DNA of 35,102 bases from Suillus spraguei (taxonomy: Eukaryota; Basidiomycota; Agaricomycetes; Boletales; Suillaceae): contig JABCPU010000613.1 of assembly GCA_016800925.1 (NCBI GenBank), positions 1 to 35,102 on the forward strand, read 5' to 3'. The notes under the pieces are model-generated. The model was not told the DNA's origin. It did no database searches and was given only the letters and a program-made list of their open reading frames with translations. Made by a program: the position numbers and the translations under genes. Of the stretch, positions 18,019 through 28,982 are shown one piece after another (within the stretch, counting starts at the first letter, position 1; each line of letters starts with the position of its first letter).

Positions 18019-21000
18019 ATGAAGCAAGAAAAGCGCGGACAAGAGCCACCATCGCCCATATACGAGTCTTTACCTCCGGCCTGGCTACCCAAATCTCACA
18101 AGACTGCTGATGTCGGTGAGCACCTTCAACTGCGTAAGGAATCTCACCCGATTATTTTTATGCATGCATAGGATATCCCGGTTTCCATCCGCCTCGCCCA
18201 GGACAGGACGAGGATGTCTTGTCCGACAAGCATATAAAGGATGGTTTCCTGTTACCACTTCCCGTACCTGTAAGCTTCAGGTCAACCACTGTCGAATTAA
18301 TGGCTGATTATGATTAGGATGAACACCAAAGCGCTGCGGGTATAATTCTACAACAGGATGAAAAGGGTGGCCGCGTGTTCGACCAGAGGGTGCTTGCAGA
18401 CCTCGAGCACCTCATGAATGACATCTTTACTCGAAAGGCAGATAGTGCCCTTGCTATACAGTGAGCTGAATATCTTGATGCTAAACTTCGACCAACGGTT
18501 TCGTAGGTCATCAGCATTCAAGATTCCTTCACGAGTGACCATGAGTGATACCAAGCGACAGACCTGGTTTGCCGAACTTGCAAACCCCGATGTGCCCTTG
18601 AGTAAACTCGGGAAAAGTGTGCCACATGGTGCCAAAGGACATGATCTACTCGACCTTCTTCACACCAACAACGTTGCTATACCTCGTGCGGTCTGGTTTC
18701 TTCGAGTGTTCGGTGCCAACGAGACTGTGAGTGCTGATGTAGTGTTTCTCAACTGCGTGATTTATATGATAAAAGGCTGGTTTAAGAAATAAACCATCTT
18801 ACAATCCAACCCAGTACAGCGTAGATTGGGCGACATTGGTGGCAGCCTATATAAAGAAACAGCTTGGTGAAATCGCTCTACCAAGCGCCCCTAGACCTGG
18901 AATGAACATAAAACAGACATTTAAGGGTGTCCTTTCTGACACAGAAAGCAGGGAAAAATGGGTTTCCCGTTTCACGTACTGGTACAGTGTTTGATTCAAT
19001 TATTCAGCTATTCGCTAACAAAGTCAGCCTGAAACTATTGCGACCGTTCTATGACGAAGGTCTCGTAGACCATTGCACTTTCCTTACATGGATCGTCCAG
19101 CAAATGGCCGCCTGCAACCTTGCTCAGGCAGGGTTTGTAGCACATTTGGCTGATGAGTATCTCGACGGAGTTCTTGAAAAGCGTCCATTCGCCAAACCAC
19201 TTTTAGATGCATGCATCGCAAAATTGAACGAAGTACGTTTTATGGATACATACATTTATTTATCACGAACAATCACAGGTCAGGACGACTTCTGCTCAGG
19301 GTCACCTGAACAAACTTGAAGAGATTCTGAAGTCTCTGATTCAGGTATCCATCAACCTCCCCATTATTATCATATATTAAAATAACAAATCAGCGCATCT
19401 TTGTTGCCCTTCCGGACACATTTGTTTCTCCTAGTACATGGCTGGCGCATTCATCGCTCCTGTGTTCTGCACTTACGGGTCCTGCTGATAGTGGTCCTAG
19501 CGACTATCGACGACGTGATTTTCAGCAGTTGATTTCAGATAATTTGATAGATATTCAGCGTCGCAATGATGCTATGCTATTTCGCAATCTCCCGCCCCGA
19601 AAACTCGAGCGTCTTGGGTCCCTGGTCGTTGATATTCAAATTCTAAATTCGATCTGCAGTAGTACGGACATGTCTACTATATCGTTTTTCTCTTCTCCAA
19701 TTCCTGATTGCACATCAAGCTCAAGCTTTGTCGACAAACTCGACACTTTATTAACGTGGGCTGTGACACCACTGCAGTATGGCTCTCATCGTCCGTACGC
19801 AGCTGTGACGCTTCTCCGAGCATATCATGAACGCAACGCACGCCGCGAACTATCTTCAGTCACCCTACACGATCACCTCTTCGATTGGCTCGACTCTAAA
19901 CCTGTTGTCCGGGAGGCTAGTAATCTCAGGGCAGTAGCGGGTCTATTTGGAAAATTAATGAAGAGTGGGCTCTTTGATTACGGAGCTTATGTGCAGAGAC
20001 TCGTTGCGAGAGGCGAGGAGGGACTTTGTTTGAGCGAAGTATATTATATACCATATTAACGTTGTTCACTGACTCAAATTATTCTTCAGCCTGACAAAAC
20101 GGCTTCCTTTCATCGTACTCTCCTTCGCTGGATACCGTTACACAACACAACACCATCTCTTTCAAACCAACGCAAAGTTATTGTTTACGGAGCACGTGCA
20201 CGACAGACCCCTGAAGATGTTTGTGAGCGTGAGATGAGAAGGGAAATCCGCGCAATCTTGCCACTTGTGTTTGGTGGTATGTAGGGCCGGTATTTTCATT
20301 GGTTTTTATTGCTAATGAACCATAGGTGACACTCTTCCGCCTTCAGTTTCCATGGCATCACTGCGAACTAGCTGTCCTACTGTGCTCGGCGCACCGTGTT
20401 TTGAGCAAGTGCGAACGATTAAGCAGTGGTTGCTTCCAAATTTACACAAATTTGCCTCGAGGTGTGCAAAATCAAATCCTTCATTTGTTATGTTGACGGA
20501 GTGCGTAGATCGCAATCGTTAGATGAGATCAGTGCTCTGAAGACATTCAGTACAGCGGTTGAACTCCTCAAATACACTCATAGCTATGGCTCCTTGCTGG
20601 AGGTGTGTCCTGTTCCTTTCAAATTTCAAATTATTGACAGCTCTCATGCAGCTGAGTCTCTCGGTCTTGTCCCAGGCATCCCATGCAGAATTATTGACTG
20701 CCGTCGGGGAAGTTTTCCACCGCTTTGCAACTATATGGACGGCAATGAACGTCACTGGCACGATTGCTTCCACACTCTATTCTACTTATTTACTCTGGCG
20801 AACGCAAGGAGGGAAAACAAGATATCTTCTGACCTTGATTATTGAGATGGACGGTGGGCGACAGCTGGATGCGACGGCCAGAACTCAGGTGGAGAACGAC
20901 ATTGCGACGTTCACACACGCGTTGGCTCCTAAGACTGACCATCCAGAAACCGTTCCGTCGGTCATGCCCGAAATTTTACTTCTAGCTGACGATTCCAAGC

Positions 21001-23543
21001 CGGACGCTCCATCTAGTCTCGCAAACAGTCTCTGGTACAGATATCGCACATCCGGAGACTGGGCATGGAAAGTCTGGGACAATATTGTTGCCTCGTTACG
21101 CCAAGTTCCTGTTATGAGCGAGGACCACGAGCGTCGTCACACATATGCGCTTTGCTATGGTCAGTTTCTGCTCAATGTCGACCATTACCTTCCTGGCGGC
21201 ATCGATAATGACGTGCTCCAATGGTTTCTTGGTACTGGAAAAAGTGAAGTGCTTGGATTGACACCTGAAACCTGGGATGTACTTAGAGTCGTCCTTCTCT
21301 TCCTATGCGTCCACGGAGCGCTATCGACAACCACACTGCTTCAAGGACTAGTTTACCCTGCCTGGCAACTAGGAGCTGATGCAAGCCCTCTCTACCAGCC
21401 ACAGAACATGGAAACGTTTATACAGGCGGCCAGTGAGCTTTTTGGCGCGCTTGTGCTCCAGGAGGAGTGTTTCATCAGCTCGATCGTCCCACAAGAACTC
21501 CTAGATGCACAACGGATCCACACTTGGAGACAGGATGCCTTCCGGGAACCTCATTTCACCCTTCTTGCCAGCAATATACCGAATTTGGTGCTCCTGGAAC
21601 ACAATAATGTTGTTTCGGATGAACTTCGCGGGATTGCGCGAGACCTTCGCCTACGGACGTGCGAGAGTCGCGATATCAGGCAATCATGCTATCGTAATCT
21701 TGACGCTGTCCGCAAGGGCTTCGAGCGCCCGATTCAGTCAGGAATGGTCGCAGAAACGCTTTGCGAACCGCTCGTCAATGCGCTGAAAATGATTTTGAGT
21801 GAATCAAACGAAGGTACGTGGAAGATGCAGTATATAATGACTCCGAGATTCATATTCAACCGTAGATACAGATGTTAACTCGTTTTTAAGCACTGGGATA
21901 TCATCCGTTCTGAGCCCGTGCACACTAGCGGCAACTGCAGTTCAGCTGCAGTTTGGGCTGAGGCAACTCGGAAGGGCGCTTGCTTGTGAGTCGACGAAAC
22001 AGGGTGCAAGTGCATCGCTCGACAAAATGACGTCCTTGATCTTTCACCACTCGATGGCCTCGGAAGAAGCGTATTTCATCGCGGAGATGGCGAGGGGCGT
22101 CGATGGACCAGTGGCGATTAAAGTAAGTGGTTTGATACTCGGGTCTGATGCACACTGAAAACGACAAATAGTTCATAAATAACGGCTTCAAAAGTATCGT
22201 CGATATCCTCAATCGAGCCCCTGCTCCTTCGACTCCCGAATCATTACTGATGAGGGTTGGCCGCGCAGGCGAGGTGCTTCGCGTACTTTCACATGTTTCA
22301 GAGCCACTGCGAGAGGAAGGAACTGGACTAGATCTTGATGTTTCAACGCAAGAGCGGCTCGCTAAAGTCATTCTGGAGTCATTTCAATTTGCAAATGCGA
22401 CATTTTCCAAAACGACTGATCACTCTCTGCGCGTCATCACTGATTCAGTCATATTTTTGGCTCGGCTCCTTCAATTCGACCTTGGTTTCTTCGGTATACG
22501 GACGACACACTTTCGGGAAACGTGTGAGAAGATGACGCCAGTTCTCTTTGACCTTGTCGTGGTATGTACATAACGCATTATGTATACGAGCTAAGATAAC
22601 ATAATCGCAGATTCATGCATGCGGCCCTGCGCAAGACGCTGTTGCGTTCGCGCTTCTTCTTGATACCTTGTACTTCCTCATCGACGGTATGCTGACCTCC
22701 AATCACTGTGTTTTACCTTATTTAAACGTATTTCTCGTAGATCTTTTCCTGCACTCTAAAATTTCATTGCCAGACCCGTTCAAGTATTATCCCACGAAAC
22801 TTCAGTCACCTCATCTGCATTCCCTCCCTAGTTCACATCGTGTACGACTTCTGGCTCTCTTCCCACATCTCCGGCCGAATGCAGTTGTCCAAGACCTTTC
22901 CCACACTCATAGAGACAGTACGGGCCTTCTCGTTTACGGCGCACCCGTTCAGAACCGCCCATGGGAATGGATCGAGAACCTCGACAAAGATGATGGAATG
23001 ATCCGGAACAATGCCTCTCTGTCACTCGAACTGTTCGGGGCAAAGGCCACAGGCGACCACTTGATCGGCTATGTACAAGATGAAGAACGTTGCATACCAA
23101 CGAGACTGGAAGGTGTCTTCGAGGATAATTTGACGGCTGAGAGCGTCTTCCGTCGAGACTGGCGCGAAACACGACTTCCGGCGCACTCCGACGTCCGTGC
23201 TGGGGAGCGCGGGGTAGGAGAGGGGGCAGACGAGCTGGGAACTCTGCCTACTTTTGGATTGCAGAAGCCAGGATCGGGAAGGGTGTCACCTGCCTCGTCA
23301 GTACGTTCTCGGGGTTCGGTCAGCTCGATGCGGCGTAGTCCAGGGTCGCTCTCGGGCAATCGGTCTGCCGTTTCTACGAGGGAAGGTACCGGGGAGAGTG
23401 GTATTGGTTCTGGTCCAGCAGCAGGGCATAAACGAAAGGCTTCGGCTTCTGTGGACGATGACGACGAGGTCGAAATAATCGAGGGGCCAGTGCCAGCAAA
23501 TCTGAAGAAATCTAAAGGGAAGCCAAAACCAAAGAAAAAGTAG
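18019..23543 (+). CDS. MED12: Mediator complex subunit 12 (Med12/Srb8)
   Basis: Med12 is a subunit of the CDK8 kinase module that reversibly docks on Mediator and controls RNA polymerase II transcription in the nucleus. The start ATG is at 18019. Sixteen exons can be placed: 18019-18115, 18172-18269, 18318-18460, 18507-18726, 18776-18981, 19028-19232, 19279-19344, 19394-20038, 20090-20276, 20326-20461, 20509-20602, 20652-21813, 21872-22122, 22172-22561, 22611-22686 and 22741-23543. They sum to 4779 bp, exactly 1592 codons plus stop, with every phase matching. The fungal Med12 blocks FHPPRPGQDEDVLSDKHIK (about residue 35), KSVPHGAKGHDLLDLLH and AIPRAVWFLRVFGANET (about 150-185) support the call, as does the PWEWIENLD motif near residue 1398. 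The last 120 residues are Ser/Gly/Arg-rich and end in a Lys-rich tail. No lesion was found. It lies just downstream of the transposon stack. Confidence 0.93.
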
Positions 23544-23728
23544 TTGTACAATTGATCCATCTTGATCCAATTTTAATTTGCGTGCTGTCTTGTCTACATT
23601 GCGTTTGGTATAATGATGCCTATAGTGCGGGTGCTGTACCATAATTTAGTTTATGGTATACATATGTATCGTAGAATATACAAATAACGTAGGAGGATGT
23701 AGTATTTGTATAGGTACACCGAAGCTGA

Positions 23729-24867
23729 TTATTGATGGAAAAAAGCGTCAAATGGACCAGCCTGCTGCCCACGAATATTAGAAGACTCCCGACGAGGGTC
23801 GGGTTGTTCAAGGGCTCTCCCGACGATAGAAACCATGTCCTTGACTGCAAAATTTACAACGGGTTTCCTCGTGACCTCCGTCCGACATCCCGGACAGGTA
23901 TACATGGGCTGCTGTCGTCGAGAAGCATTGTACACTGTAAGTAGTTGCAGCTGAAGCGGATATGAGATATATGGACTAATGGAGTGAAGAGTTTGAGGGA
24001 AATCGCGAGGCAAGGGTATGCGGTTAACGTTATACGTGGGATGTGCGCGAACATGTTTAGTGAGTGTTTCGTTGAACCAGTCTTTGAGGCATCCCTCGCA
24101 GTACGAGTGTCCACAGTCAGGGAGACTAGGGTAGAAAGGTTGGTAAACGAAAGAGAGTGAAGATGAGGACTTACAGGTAAGGAGAGTACATCAAATGCGC
24201 GCATATATCACAAGAGAGCCTGTCGCCCAACTTGGTAGCATCCTAAATAGATGACTTAGAGAGCATCAAAAAAGATGGGAAAGAACACGTACAATAGACA
24301 ATGCCGATGTGTCTTTCGCTTGCAAAGCGGCAAGTTTCTCCCGCTGCAATTGGATCTCCTGATGACCAGCAATAATTTCTTGAGATCGTGTGGTAAGCTC
24401 TTGACTTTGCTCTTCGAGACGTTTTTTCGCAGCGACAAGTAGTGTGCGCTGGTCAGTGACCTGTTTCTTTAGGTTCTCGTTCATCTGATGGTGTTCCGTC
24501 AGTCTGAATTAAAATTTTAATAATCGGAGAGACGTACCTGCTTCAATTTCGAATTCTCCTGCTGCCAAGATGAACTATCGTCACCTGGCACCTCAGGAAG
24601 CATCGGTCTTTCGTCCGACGACGAAGATATCTCCAGCACATCCCTGTTCCTATAAGGCTTCTTAATTTTCCTTTTGAATTTTGAGGATGAACCAATCTTG
24701 CTCGATTGAGCATTCTCGTCATCGGAAGACAGAACGATAACTTCAGGAATAGTAGCTGCGTTCGATTTCGGTTTTGAGTCGTTGGAGATATTGCGTGTAA
24801 GTGATGGATAACTGTCTCTTGAGTGTAGGCGAGAACGCTGTTGACTGGTTGAGCGTGTTGCGGGCAT
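23729..24867 (-). CDS. RING-finger protein, probable E3 ubiquitin ligase
   Basis: Four exons (24867-24538, 24484-24293, 24242-24175, 24125-23729) join in frame to 328 residues. The N-terminal 110 residues are disordered and rich in Ser, with two acidic patches (VLSSDDEN and SSSSDERP) that resemble phospho- or SUMO-interaction segments. Residues 111-170 form a likely coiled coil (NENLKKQVTDQ through LQREKLAALQ). A C3HC4 RING follows: CDIC (185-188), CGHSYCEGC (201-209) and CPGC (274-277). The loop between Cys209 and Cys274 is about 64 residues, long for a RING. RING proteins usually recruit E2 enzymes for ubiquitin transfer; the substrate is unknown. The gene converges on MED12 with 185 bp between stops. 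A fungal DNA-repair or chromatin role is possible but not shown. Confidence 0.85.
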
Positions 24868-25575
24868 GATGCAGTTAGAAAGAACTGTAGGAGTTGTTGC
24901 GAATTAAGGAGAAATGACCTGTGCCTTAAATATTAAAGTGCCCCGTGACTCGTGGACCGAGACTGTGGCCAAGCCGGACAATTATGGAGCGTCCACGCTG
25001 CCCCATGCCACTTAATTTGATTACACATGCTCAGCGGATGCCACAGCGCTAGCTGGATAAATCGAACAACGAGTTTGACTTGACCACATCCAGTCGCTAT
25101 TCCACTGCTTAGTAAGTACTCATTGACCACGCCATGTAATACGATGATTGAATAGCAGTGTCTCTGGTATCTGCAACTTAGTGGACCTACGAGATAAAAT
25201 ACAATGCAATGAGCACCCTCATTGAACAAGGTTATCCGAGTCGGAGGTCGGCCTTATCGTAATAGCCTACCAACGTGACAATTGAATCAGGGACCTCCAC
25301 GTGAAGAGTCTGCGGTAGTCTACGGTGATTATAAGATACAGGAATGCCCCCCACGAAGCTACTATAAAAAGGGGCGTACATTGTCTATCGCAATGCTCAG
25401 TTAAACCTCCCTACTTGGTTATCTTACTAATATCTTCAGTGACTCTGAACGTATAGAAACTCTGCATGGAATCGTCACATGCTACATCAGGGAAACGTAG
25501 TTCACTACAGAGTGCTACAGAGTGCTACGGAGCACTCCGTAGCACGATCCAACGCGCTGATGTAGGGAGTCACCT
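24868..25575. promoter_or_regulatory. Divergent upstream region: RING gene and transporter pseudogene
   Basis: No gene seen. A consensus TATA box (CTATAAAAAGG, about 25362-25372, plus strand) lies about 200 bp upstream of the transporter start. CACGTG occurs near 25299. An 11-bp-arm palindrome with a preceding 10-bp direct repeat lies at 25511-25545. A 98-codon minus-strand ORF (24933-25229) has no recognisable similarity. Confidence 0.5.
25522..25545. repeat. Palindrome GTGCTACGGAG-CA-CTCCGTAGCAC
   Basis: Perfect 11-bp arms (25522-25532 and 25535-25545) with a 2-bp centre. It is preceded by two direct copies of AGTGCTAC at 25511 and 25521. It sits about 30 bp upstream of the transporter pseudogene ATG and after the TATA box, so it would be in the 5' leader. 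Confidence 0.75.
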
Positions 25576-27110
25576 ATGACCTCTTATTGCGGTGTCGAAG
25601 TTATCGTTCGACGTCCCACTCCTTCAAACGCGCGCAGATATACTCTGCTTCTGATCTTCTGCATTACGCAGTTTTTATATGCACTCACCAATTCGGCGTT
25701 GTTCTCTGCTATCCCTACCCTTGTCCGGAAGCTTGGATTCACTCAAAGCCAGTCGGTTTGGATCATCAGTGTGTACCAGTTGATTTCTGCATCCCTTCTC
25801 CTTATGGTGAGTCCTGTCTTCCGGTAGCCGACGAGAGGATTTTTACCACATATTTGCGGAGTGGAAAAATTAGCGGTATCTACACCCCTAGTCAGTCTGA
25901 CCGAGGTTGTCTTTATGACCATCGTATTAACTTTTACTGAAGAATACACCTTCATAACTGGTAAATTTATTGTAGGGGTAATCTCTATCGGCCTTGGTTT
26001 CGTCTCCGATGGCATATTATTCCTTGCAATGAGTGCCAATCGGTTGCGTTCCTTCGCTGCAATTGGCACGGACTGATTATTACAGCCGCATCGCTCACCG
26101 TACCATCGGCTCTAGCCTTGCTCTTCGGACTTTTCCCTGAGCCTAGGCGTCAAGCAGTAGCTATCGTAGCGTTTGGAGCTTCGGGGGCAATTGCCATCAA
26201 CGAGCGACTTCTGCTTCGTAACGCAGTCTAGGATATGTCAGTGCTGGGTCTAATTACAGGTGCCTTTTTCGTCGAATACGTCAGCTGCTGGATGGTTGGT
26301 TTGTGTCGACGGTGGTCATACCAAGCTCATTTTCTGCTGTACTTATTCCTCCACAAACAATGCATGTGGTTCGAAAAAGCGGCTTCGGGAGTCTTGATAT
26401 CACCGGAATATCAATTCTTGCAGGTCAGTTACAATTTAATATGGTCTGTTACGCCGTACTGAGTTGCCATCATACTCTTTATATTTGGTATTACAACAGG
26501 GTCCATTACGGGCTAGGGATCAGCCATGACACTAGCACCTTTAGTCATCGCCATCGGTATGACCGCTGTATTATTTTACCGGGGGGCCTTCTAGCCAACT
26601 GAATGCGCCGCCATGTATGTCTGCTCGATTGTTCAAAGTCTCTCTATTTACACTGATTCGCTAACCATCTTCTACATGGTTCATTCTGAATTTCTCTATT
26701 CTATTCGGGACGGCTCTTCTACCATATTTCTGGTGGGCAACGTATTCACCGCCTGTGTGTCCCCCGGCAAGATATTTACTAATGGAGCGCTATGTCCACT
26801 GCCATCCACATGTGAGTATAGATCATGTGCTTAAATTAGACCGGTGGAAGTTGATTATCGGATGACGCTAACGTTATTTTAGGCTTCCAATGGGCATCAT
26901 TGTCTTTGTCTTCAACTTTGCCAATAGGGTAAAGGGGCTCAGCAGCACCAGCGCCAAGTGGCCCATACTTTGTGGGGCACTGATGATTATGTCGGCACTA
27001 GTGTTATTTGCCTTCGCCGACGGACCTGACAAGTACTGGCGTTGGTGTTCCCCGGCTTCATCATCGGTTCCGCCGGTACCATGTTAACCAACATCTCAGC
27101 AAAGTGTGTA
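25576..27110 (+). pseudogene. Major facilitator superfamily transporter, degraded
   Basis: Fungal MFS transporter, closest in pattern to 14-TM DHA2-type drug/proton antiporters. The first exon (25576 to about 25806) encodes ITQFLYALTNSALFSAIPTL, LGFTQSQSVWIISVYQLISA and a GTGAGT donor after LLLM. Family pieces then appear in changing frames: SGKISGIYTP (25860), FITGKFIVGVISIGLGFVSD (25950), VLGLITGAFFVEYVS (26238), LDITGISIL (26395), LLTFADGPDKYW-like FAFADGPDKYW (27010) and VFPGFIIGSAGTML (27045). At least six frame changes or stops separate these, including TAG near 26229. No single spliced frame is possible, so the gene is dead. The true protein would have carried an unknown small molecule across a membrane. 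Confidence 0.8.
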
Positions 27111-28080
27111 CCCATCTTATCTTTAGAGCCTCAGCATCATATCAAATTACACAGCATCGCAATCCTCCGAGCTACGTCCCCGATAAAAGTGAAACAGATT
27201 TGGTGGCATTACGAAAGGGGATGGATCCTTGTCCTGGCGGAGAAGTGAAGGTGGAGTCTCGGATCTGACGAAGGAAGGTACGCTGAATATGACGTGGTAG
27301 AGGCAAAATATGTTATTCAGACTGACAGATTGTGGATATCAATGCAGAATGTTGACAAGGGTTAGGGGAATTGAAATTCGCAGGGTACTATTTGCTTGCC
27401 TCTGCATGTTTGTTGACGTGGCACAGTGGCCAAAGTCAGCTGTGTGCCGGAAGGGTCGTATACATATCTGAAGTCGGCCTGGGTTTAAAGTTGTCGTACA
27501 TTTAAGGTCAACAGTTTTATATTCGGTCGTCATGGTTAGAACCCTTACTTTTATTATGGGTTGCAATTGGTGATCAATTGGTGATTTGGATAGTCAAAGG
27601 TATTTATGATTGTAGGATACATGTTGAGATTGGTGTACAACGGACGTCTGTACAACATTGGTAATCAACTGTCGGCCACACGCTACAAGGCACTATCTGA
27701 GATCCAAAGAGGAAATTAGTCTCCTGTAGTAGACAGTCCAATACTTAGAAGACAGTGGTTCCTTCCGTATTTGGAAAGGTACTATGATGGGTGTTGTTTT
27801 ATGATCGCGAGGACGAGGGCATGGGTGTGGATATATCTGAACATACAAATACAAGCTGAATCGTAGTAGAGTTCAGACTAAAAATGAGAGGGAAAGAGTT
27901 GGGAAGGAACACTTGATGTGTGTGAGCAAGGTGTAGTAGATGTGGATGAGACAAATGAACATAAGGCGCATGATATGATATCAATGTCCGAAGGAAGATA
28001 TGTGAAGAGCTGATAGTGTAAGTCTCGGCTTATTTCAACAATTAGGGAAGGAGTGTACGTACCAGATGATCAACACTTGA
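27111..28080. other. Intergenic, no gene seen
   Basis: This contains the decayed end of the transporter and the 3' flank of the RNA-binding protein gene. ORFs are short and unlike known proteins. No repeat, hairpin or RNA gene was recognised. Confidence 0.5.
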
Positions 28081-28982
28081 TCAATAACCACGGCCGTAAC
28101 CTGGATTGCCATTTCCACCTTGCTGACCATAAACCTTGTTGGCCACTGTAGCCGGTTGGAGCAAAACCGCCTCCATAACCCCCACCTTGAAAATTACATC
28201 AGGAAAGGAGATACACGTAAAGTGATGCTCACCTTGGTAGCCTCCATAGCCACCTTGAGGTAGCCACCTTGACCTCCAGCAAAGCCGCCCTGACCTCCAT
28301 AGCTAGGCTGCTGACCGTAACCGCCGCCACCTGAAAAATATTATGAAAAGGACCCTCATGTATTTGCAAACTTGCCACGAACCAGAGTAGCCGCCGGCAC
28401 CACCATAACCACCTCCAAATGCTGCACCGCCGCCACCGCGCCGGTCGCGGAGCTGCGGGGATTAGCGAGATTTACTTTTATCCTCCTACCATCAACCTCC
28501 TGCTCATTCATGTTGGCAATAGCATTGTTCGCTTCCTCAGTGGTCCCATAGGTGACAAAGCCAAAACCCCGAGAACGGCCGGTATCACGGTCACGCATGA
28601 CGATAGACTGAACGGAAAAACTCAATCAAAAGGATAAACTGGGAAGATAACTCGCGCACGTCAAGCACTTGTCCAAAACTGCTGAAAGCCTATATTGTGC
28701 AAGGTCACAAGACCGAAAACGCGTAAGAACATGCATCTCGAGAACAATTTCAGACGAAGATGACATAGCGAAGCAGCCCAAATCAACAGCTCGCCCATCA
28801 TTATCGTATATAACTGACATTGCGCAACGTGTCATCAGTGGTGTTCCAACTCAAATTTCTACATGGAGAAAACAAAGAATTAACGAATCAGTTTCGCCCC
28901 TCGACGGGAGAAGCGTTTGCGAATGAAGTCAGACAGCATAGACTGACCCAACGTAAATTTTTGCACTTGATTGTGAAGACAT
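28081..28982 (-). CDS. RRM glycine-rich RNA-binding protein, tail frame broken
   Basis: Small RNA-binding protein with one RRM and a Gly/Tyr/Gln-rich tail, like cold-inducible and plant GRP proteins; such proteins bind single-stranded RNA. The start is ATG at 28982 (MSSQSSAKIYVG). Exons 28982-28948, 28858-28819, 28689-28660 and 28607 onward splice in frame. RNP2 (KIYVGNLSW) is split by intron 1; RNP1 (RGFGFVTY) is residues 48-55; the RRM ends at GRRIKVNLANPRS. After that the Gly-rich frame is reached only through indels: near 28452 (one base missing), 28260 (one missing) and 28133 (one extra), with introns at about 28373-28332 and 28236-28190. The expected end is GYGRGY and stop at 28081. The RRM is clean, so either the tail is truly broken or the assembly has errors. 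Upstream is the 5-kb gene-poor region. Confidence 0.8.

Noticed and set aside
17811..18092. Minus-strand ORF over the MED12 start
   Set aside because: It is antisense to MED12 exon 1, which splices in frame into the full gene.
24933..25229. 98-codon minus-strand ORF upstream of the RING gene
   Set aside because: No recognisable domain; it overlaps the expected promoter region.
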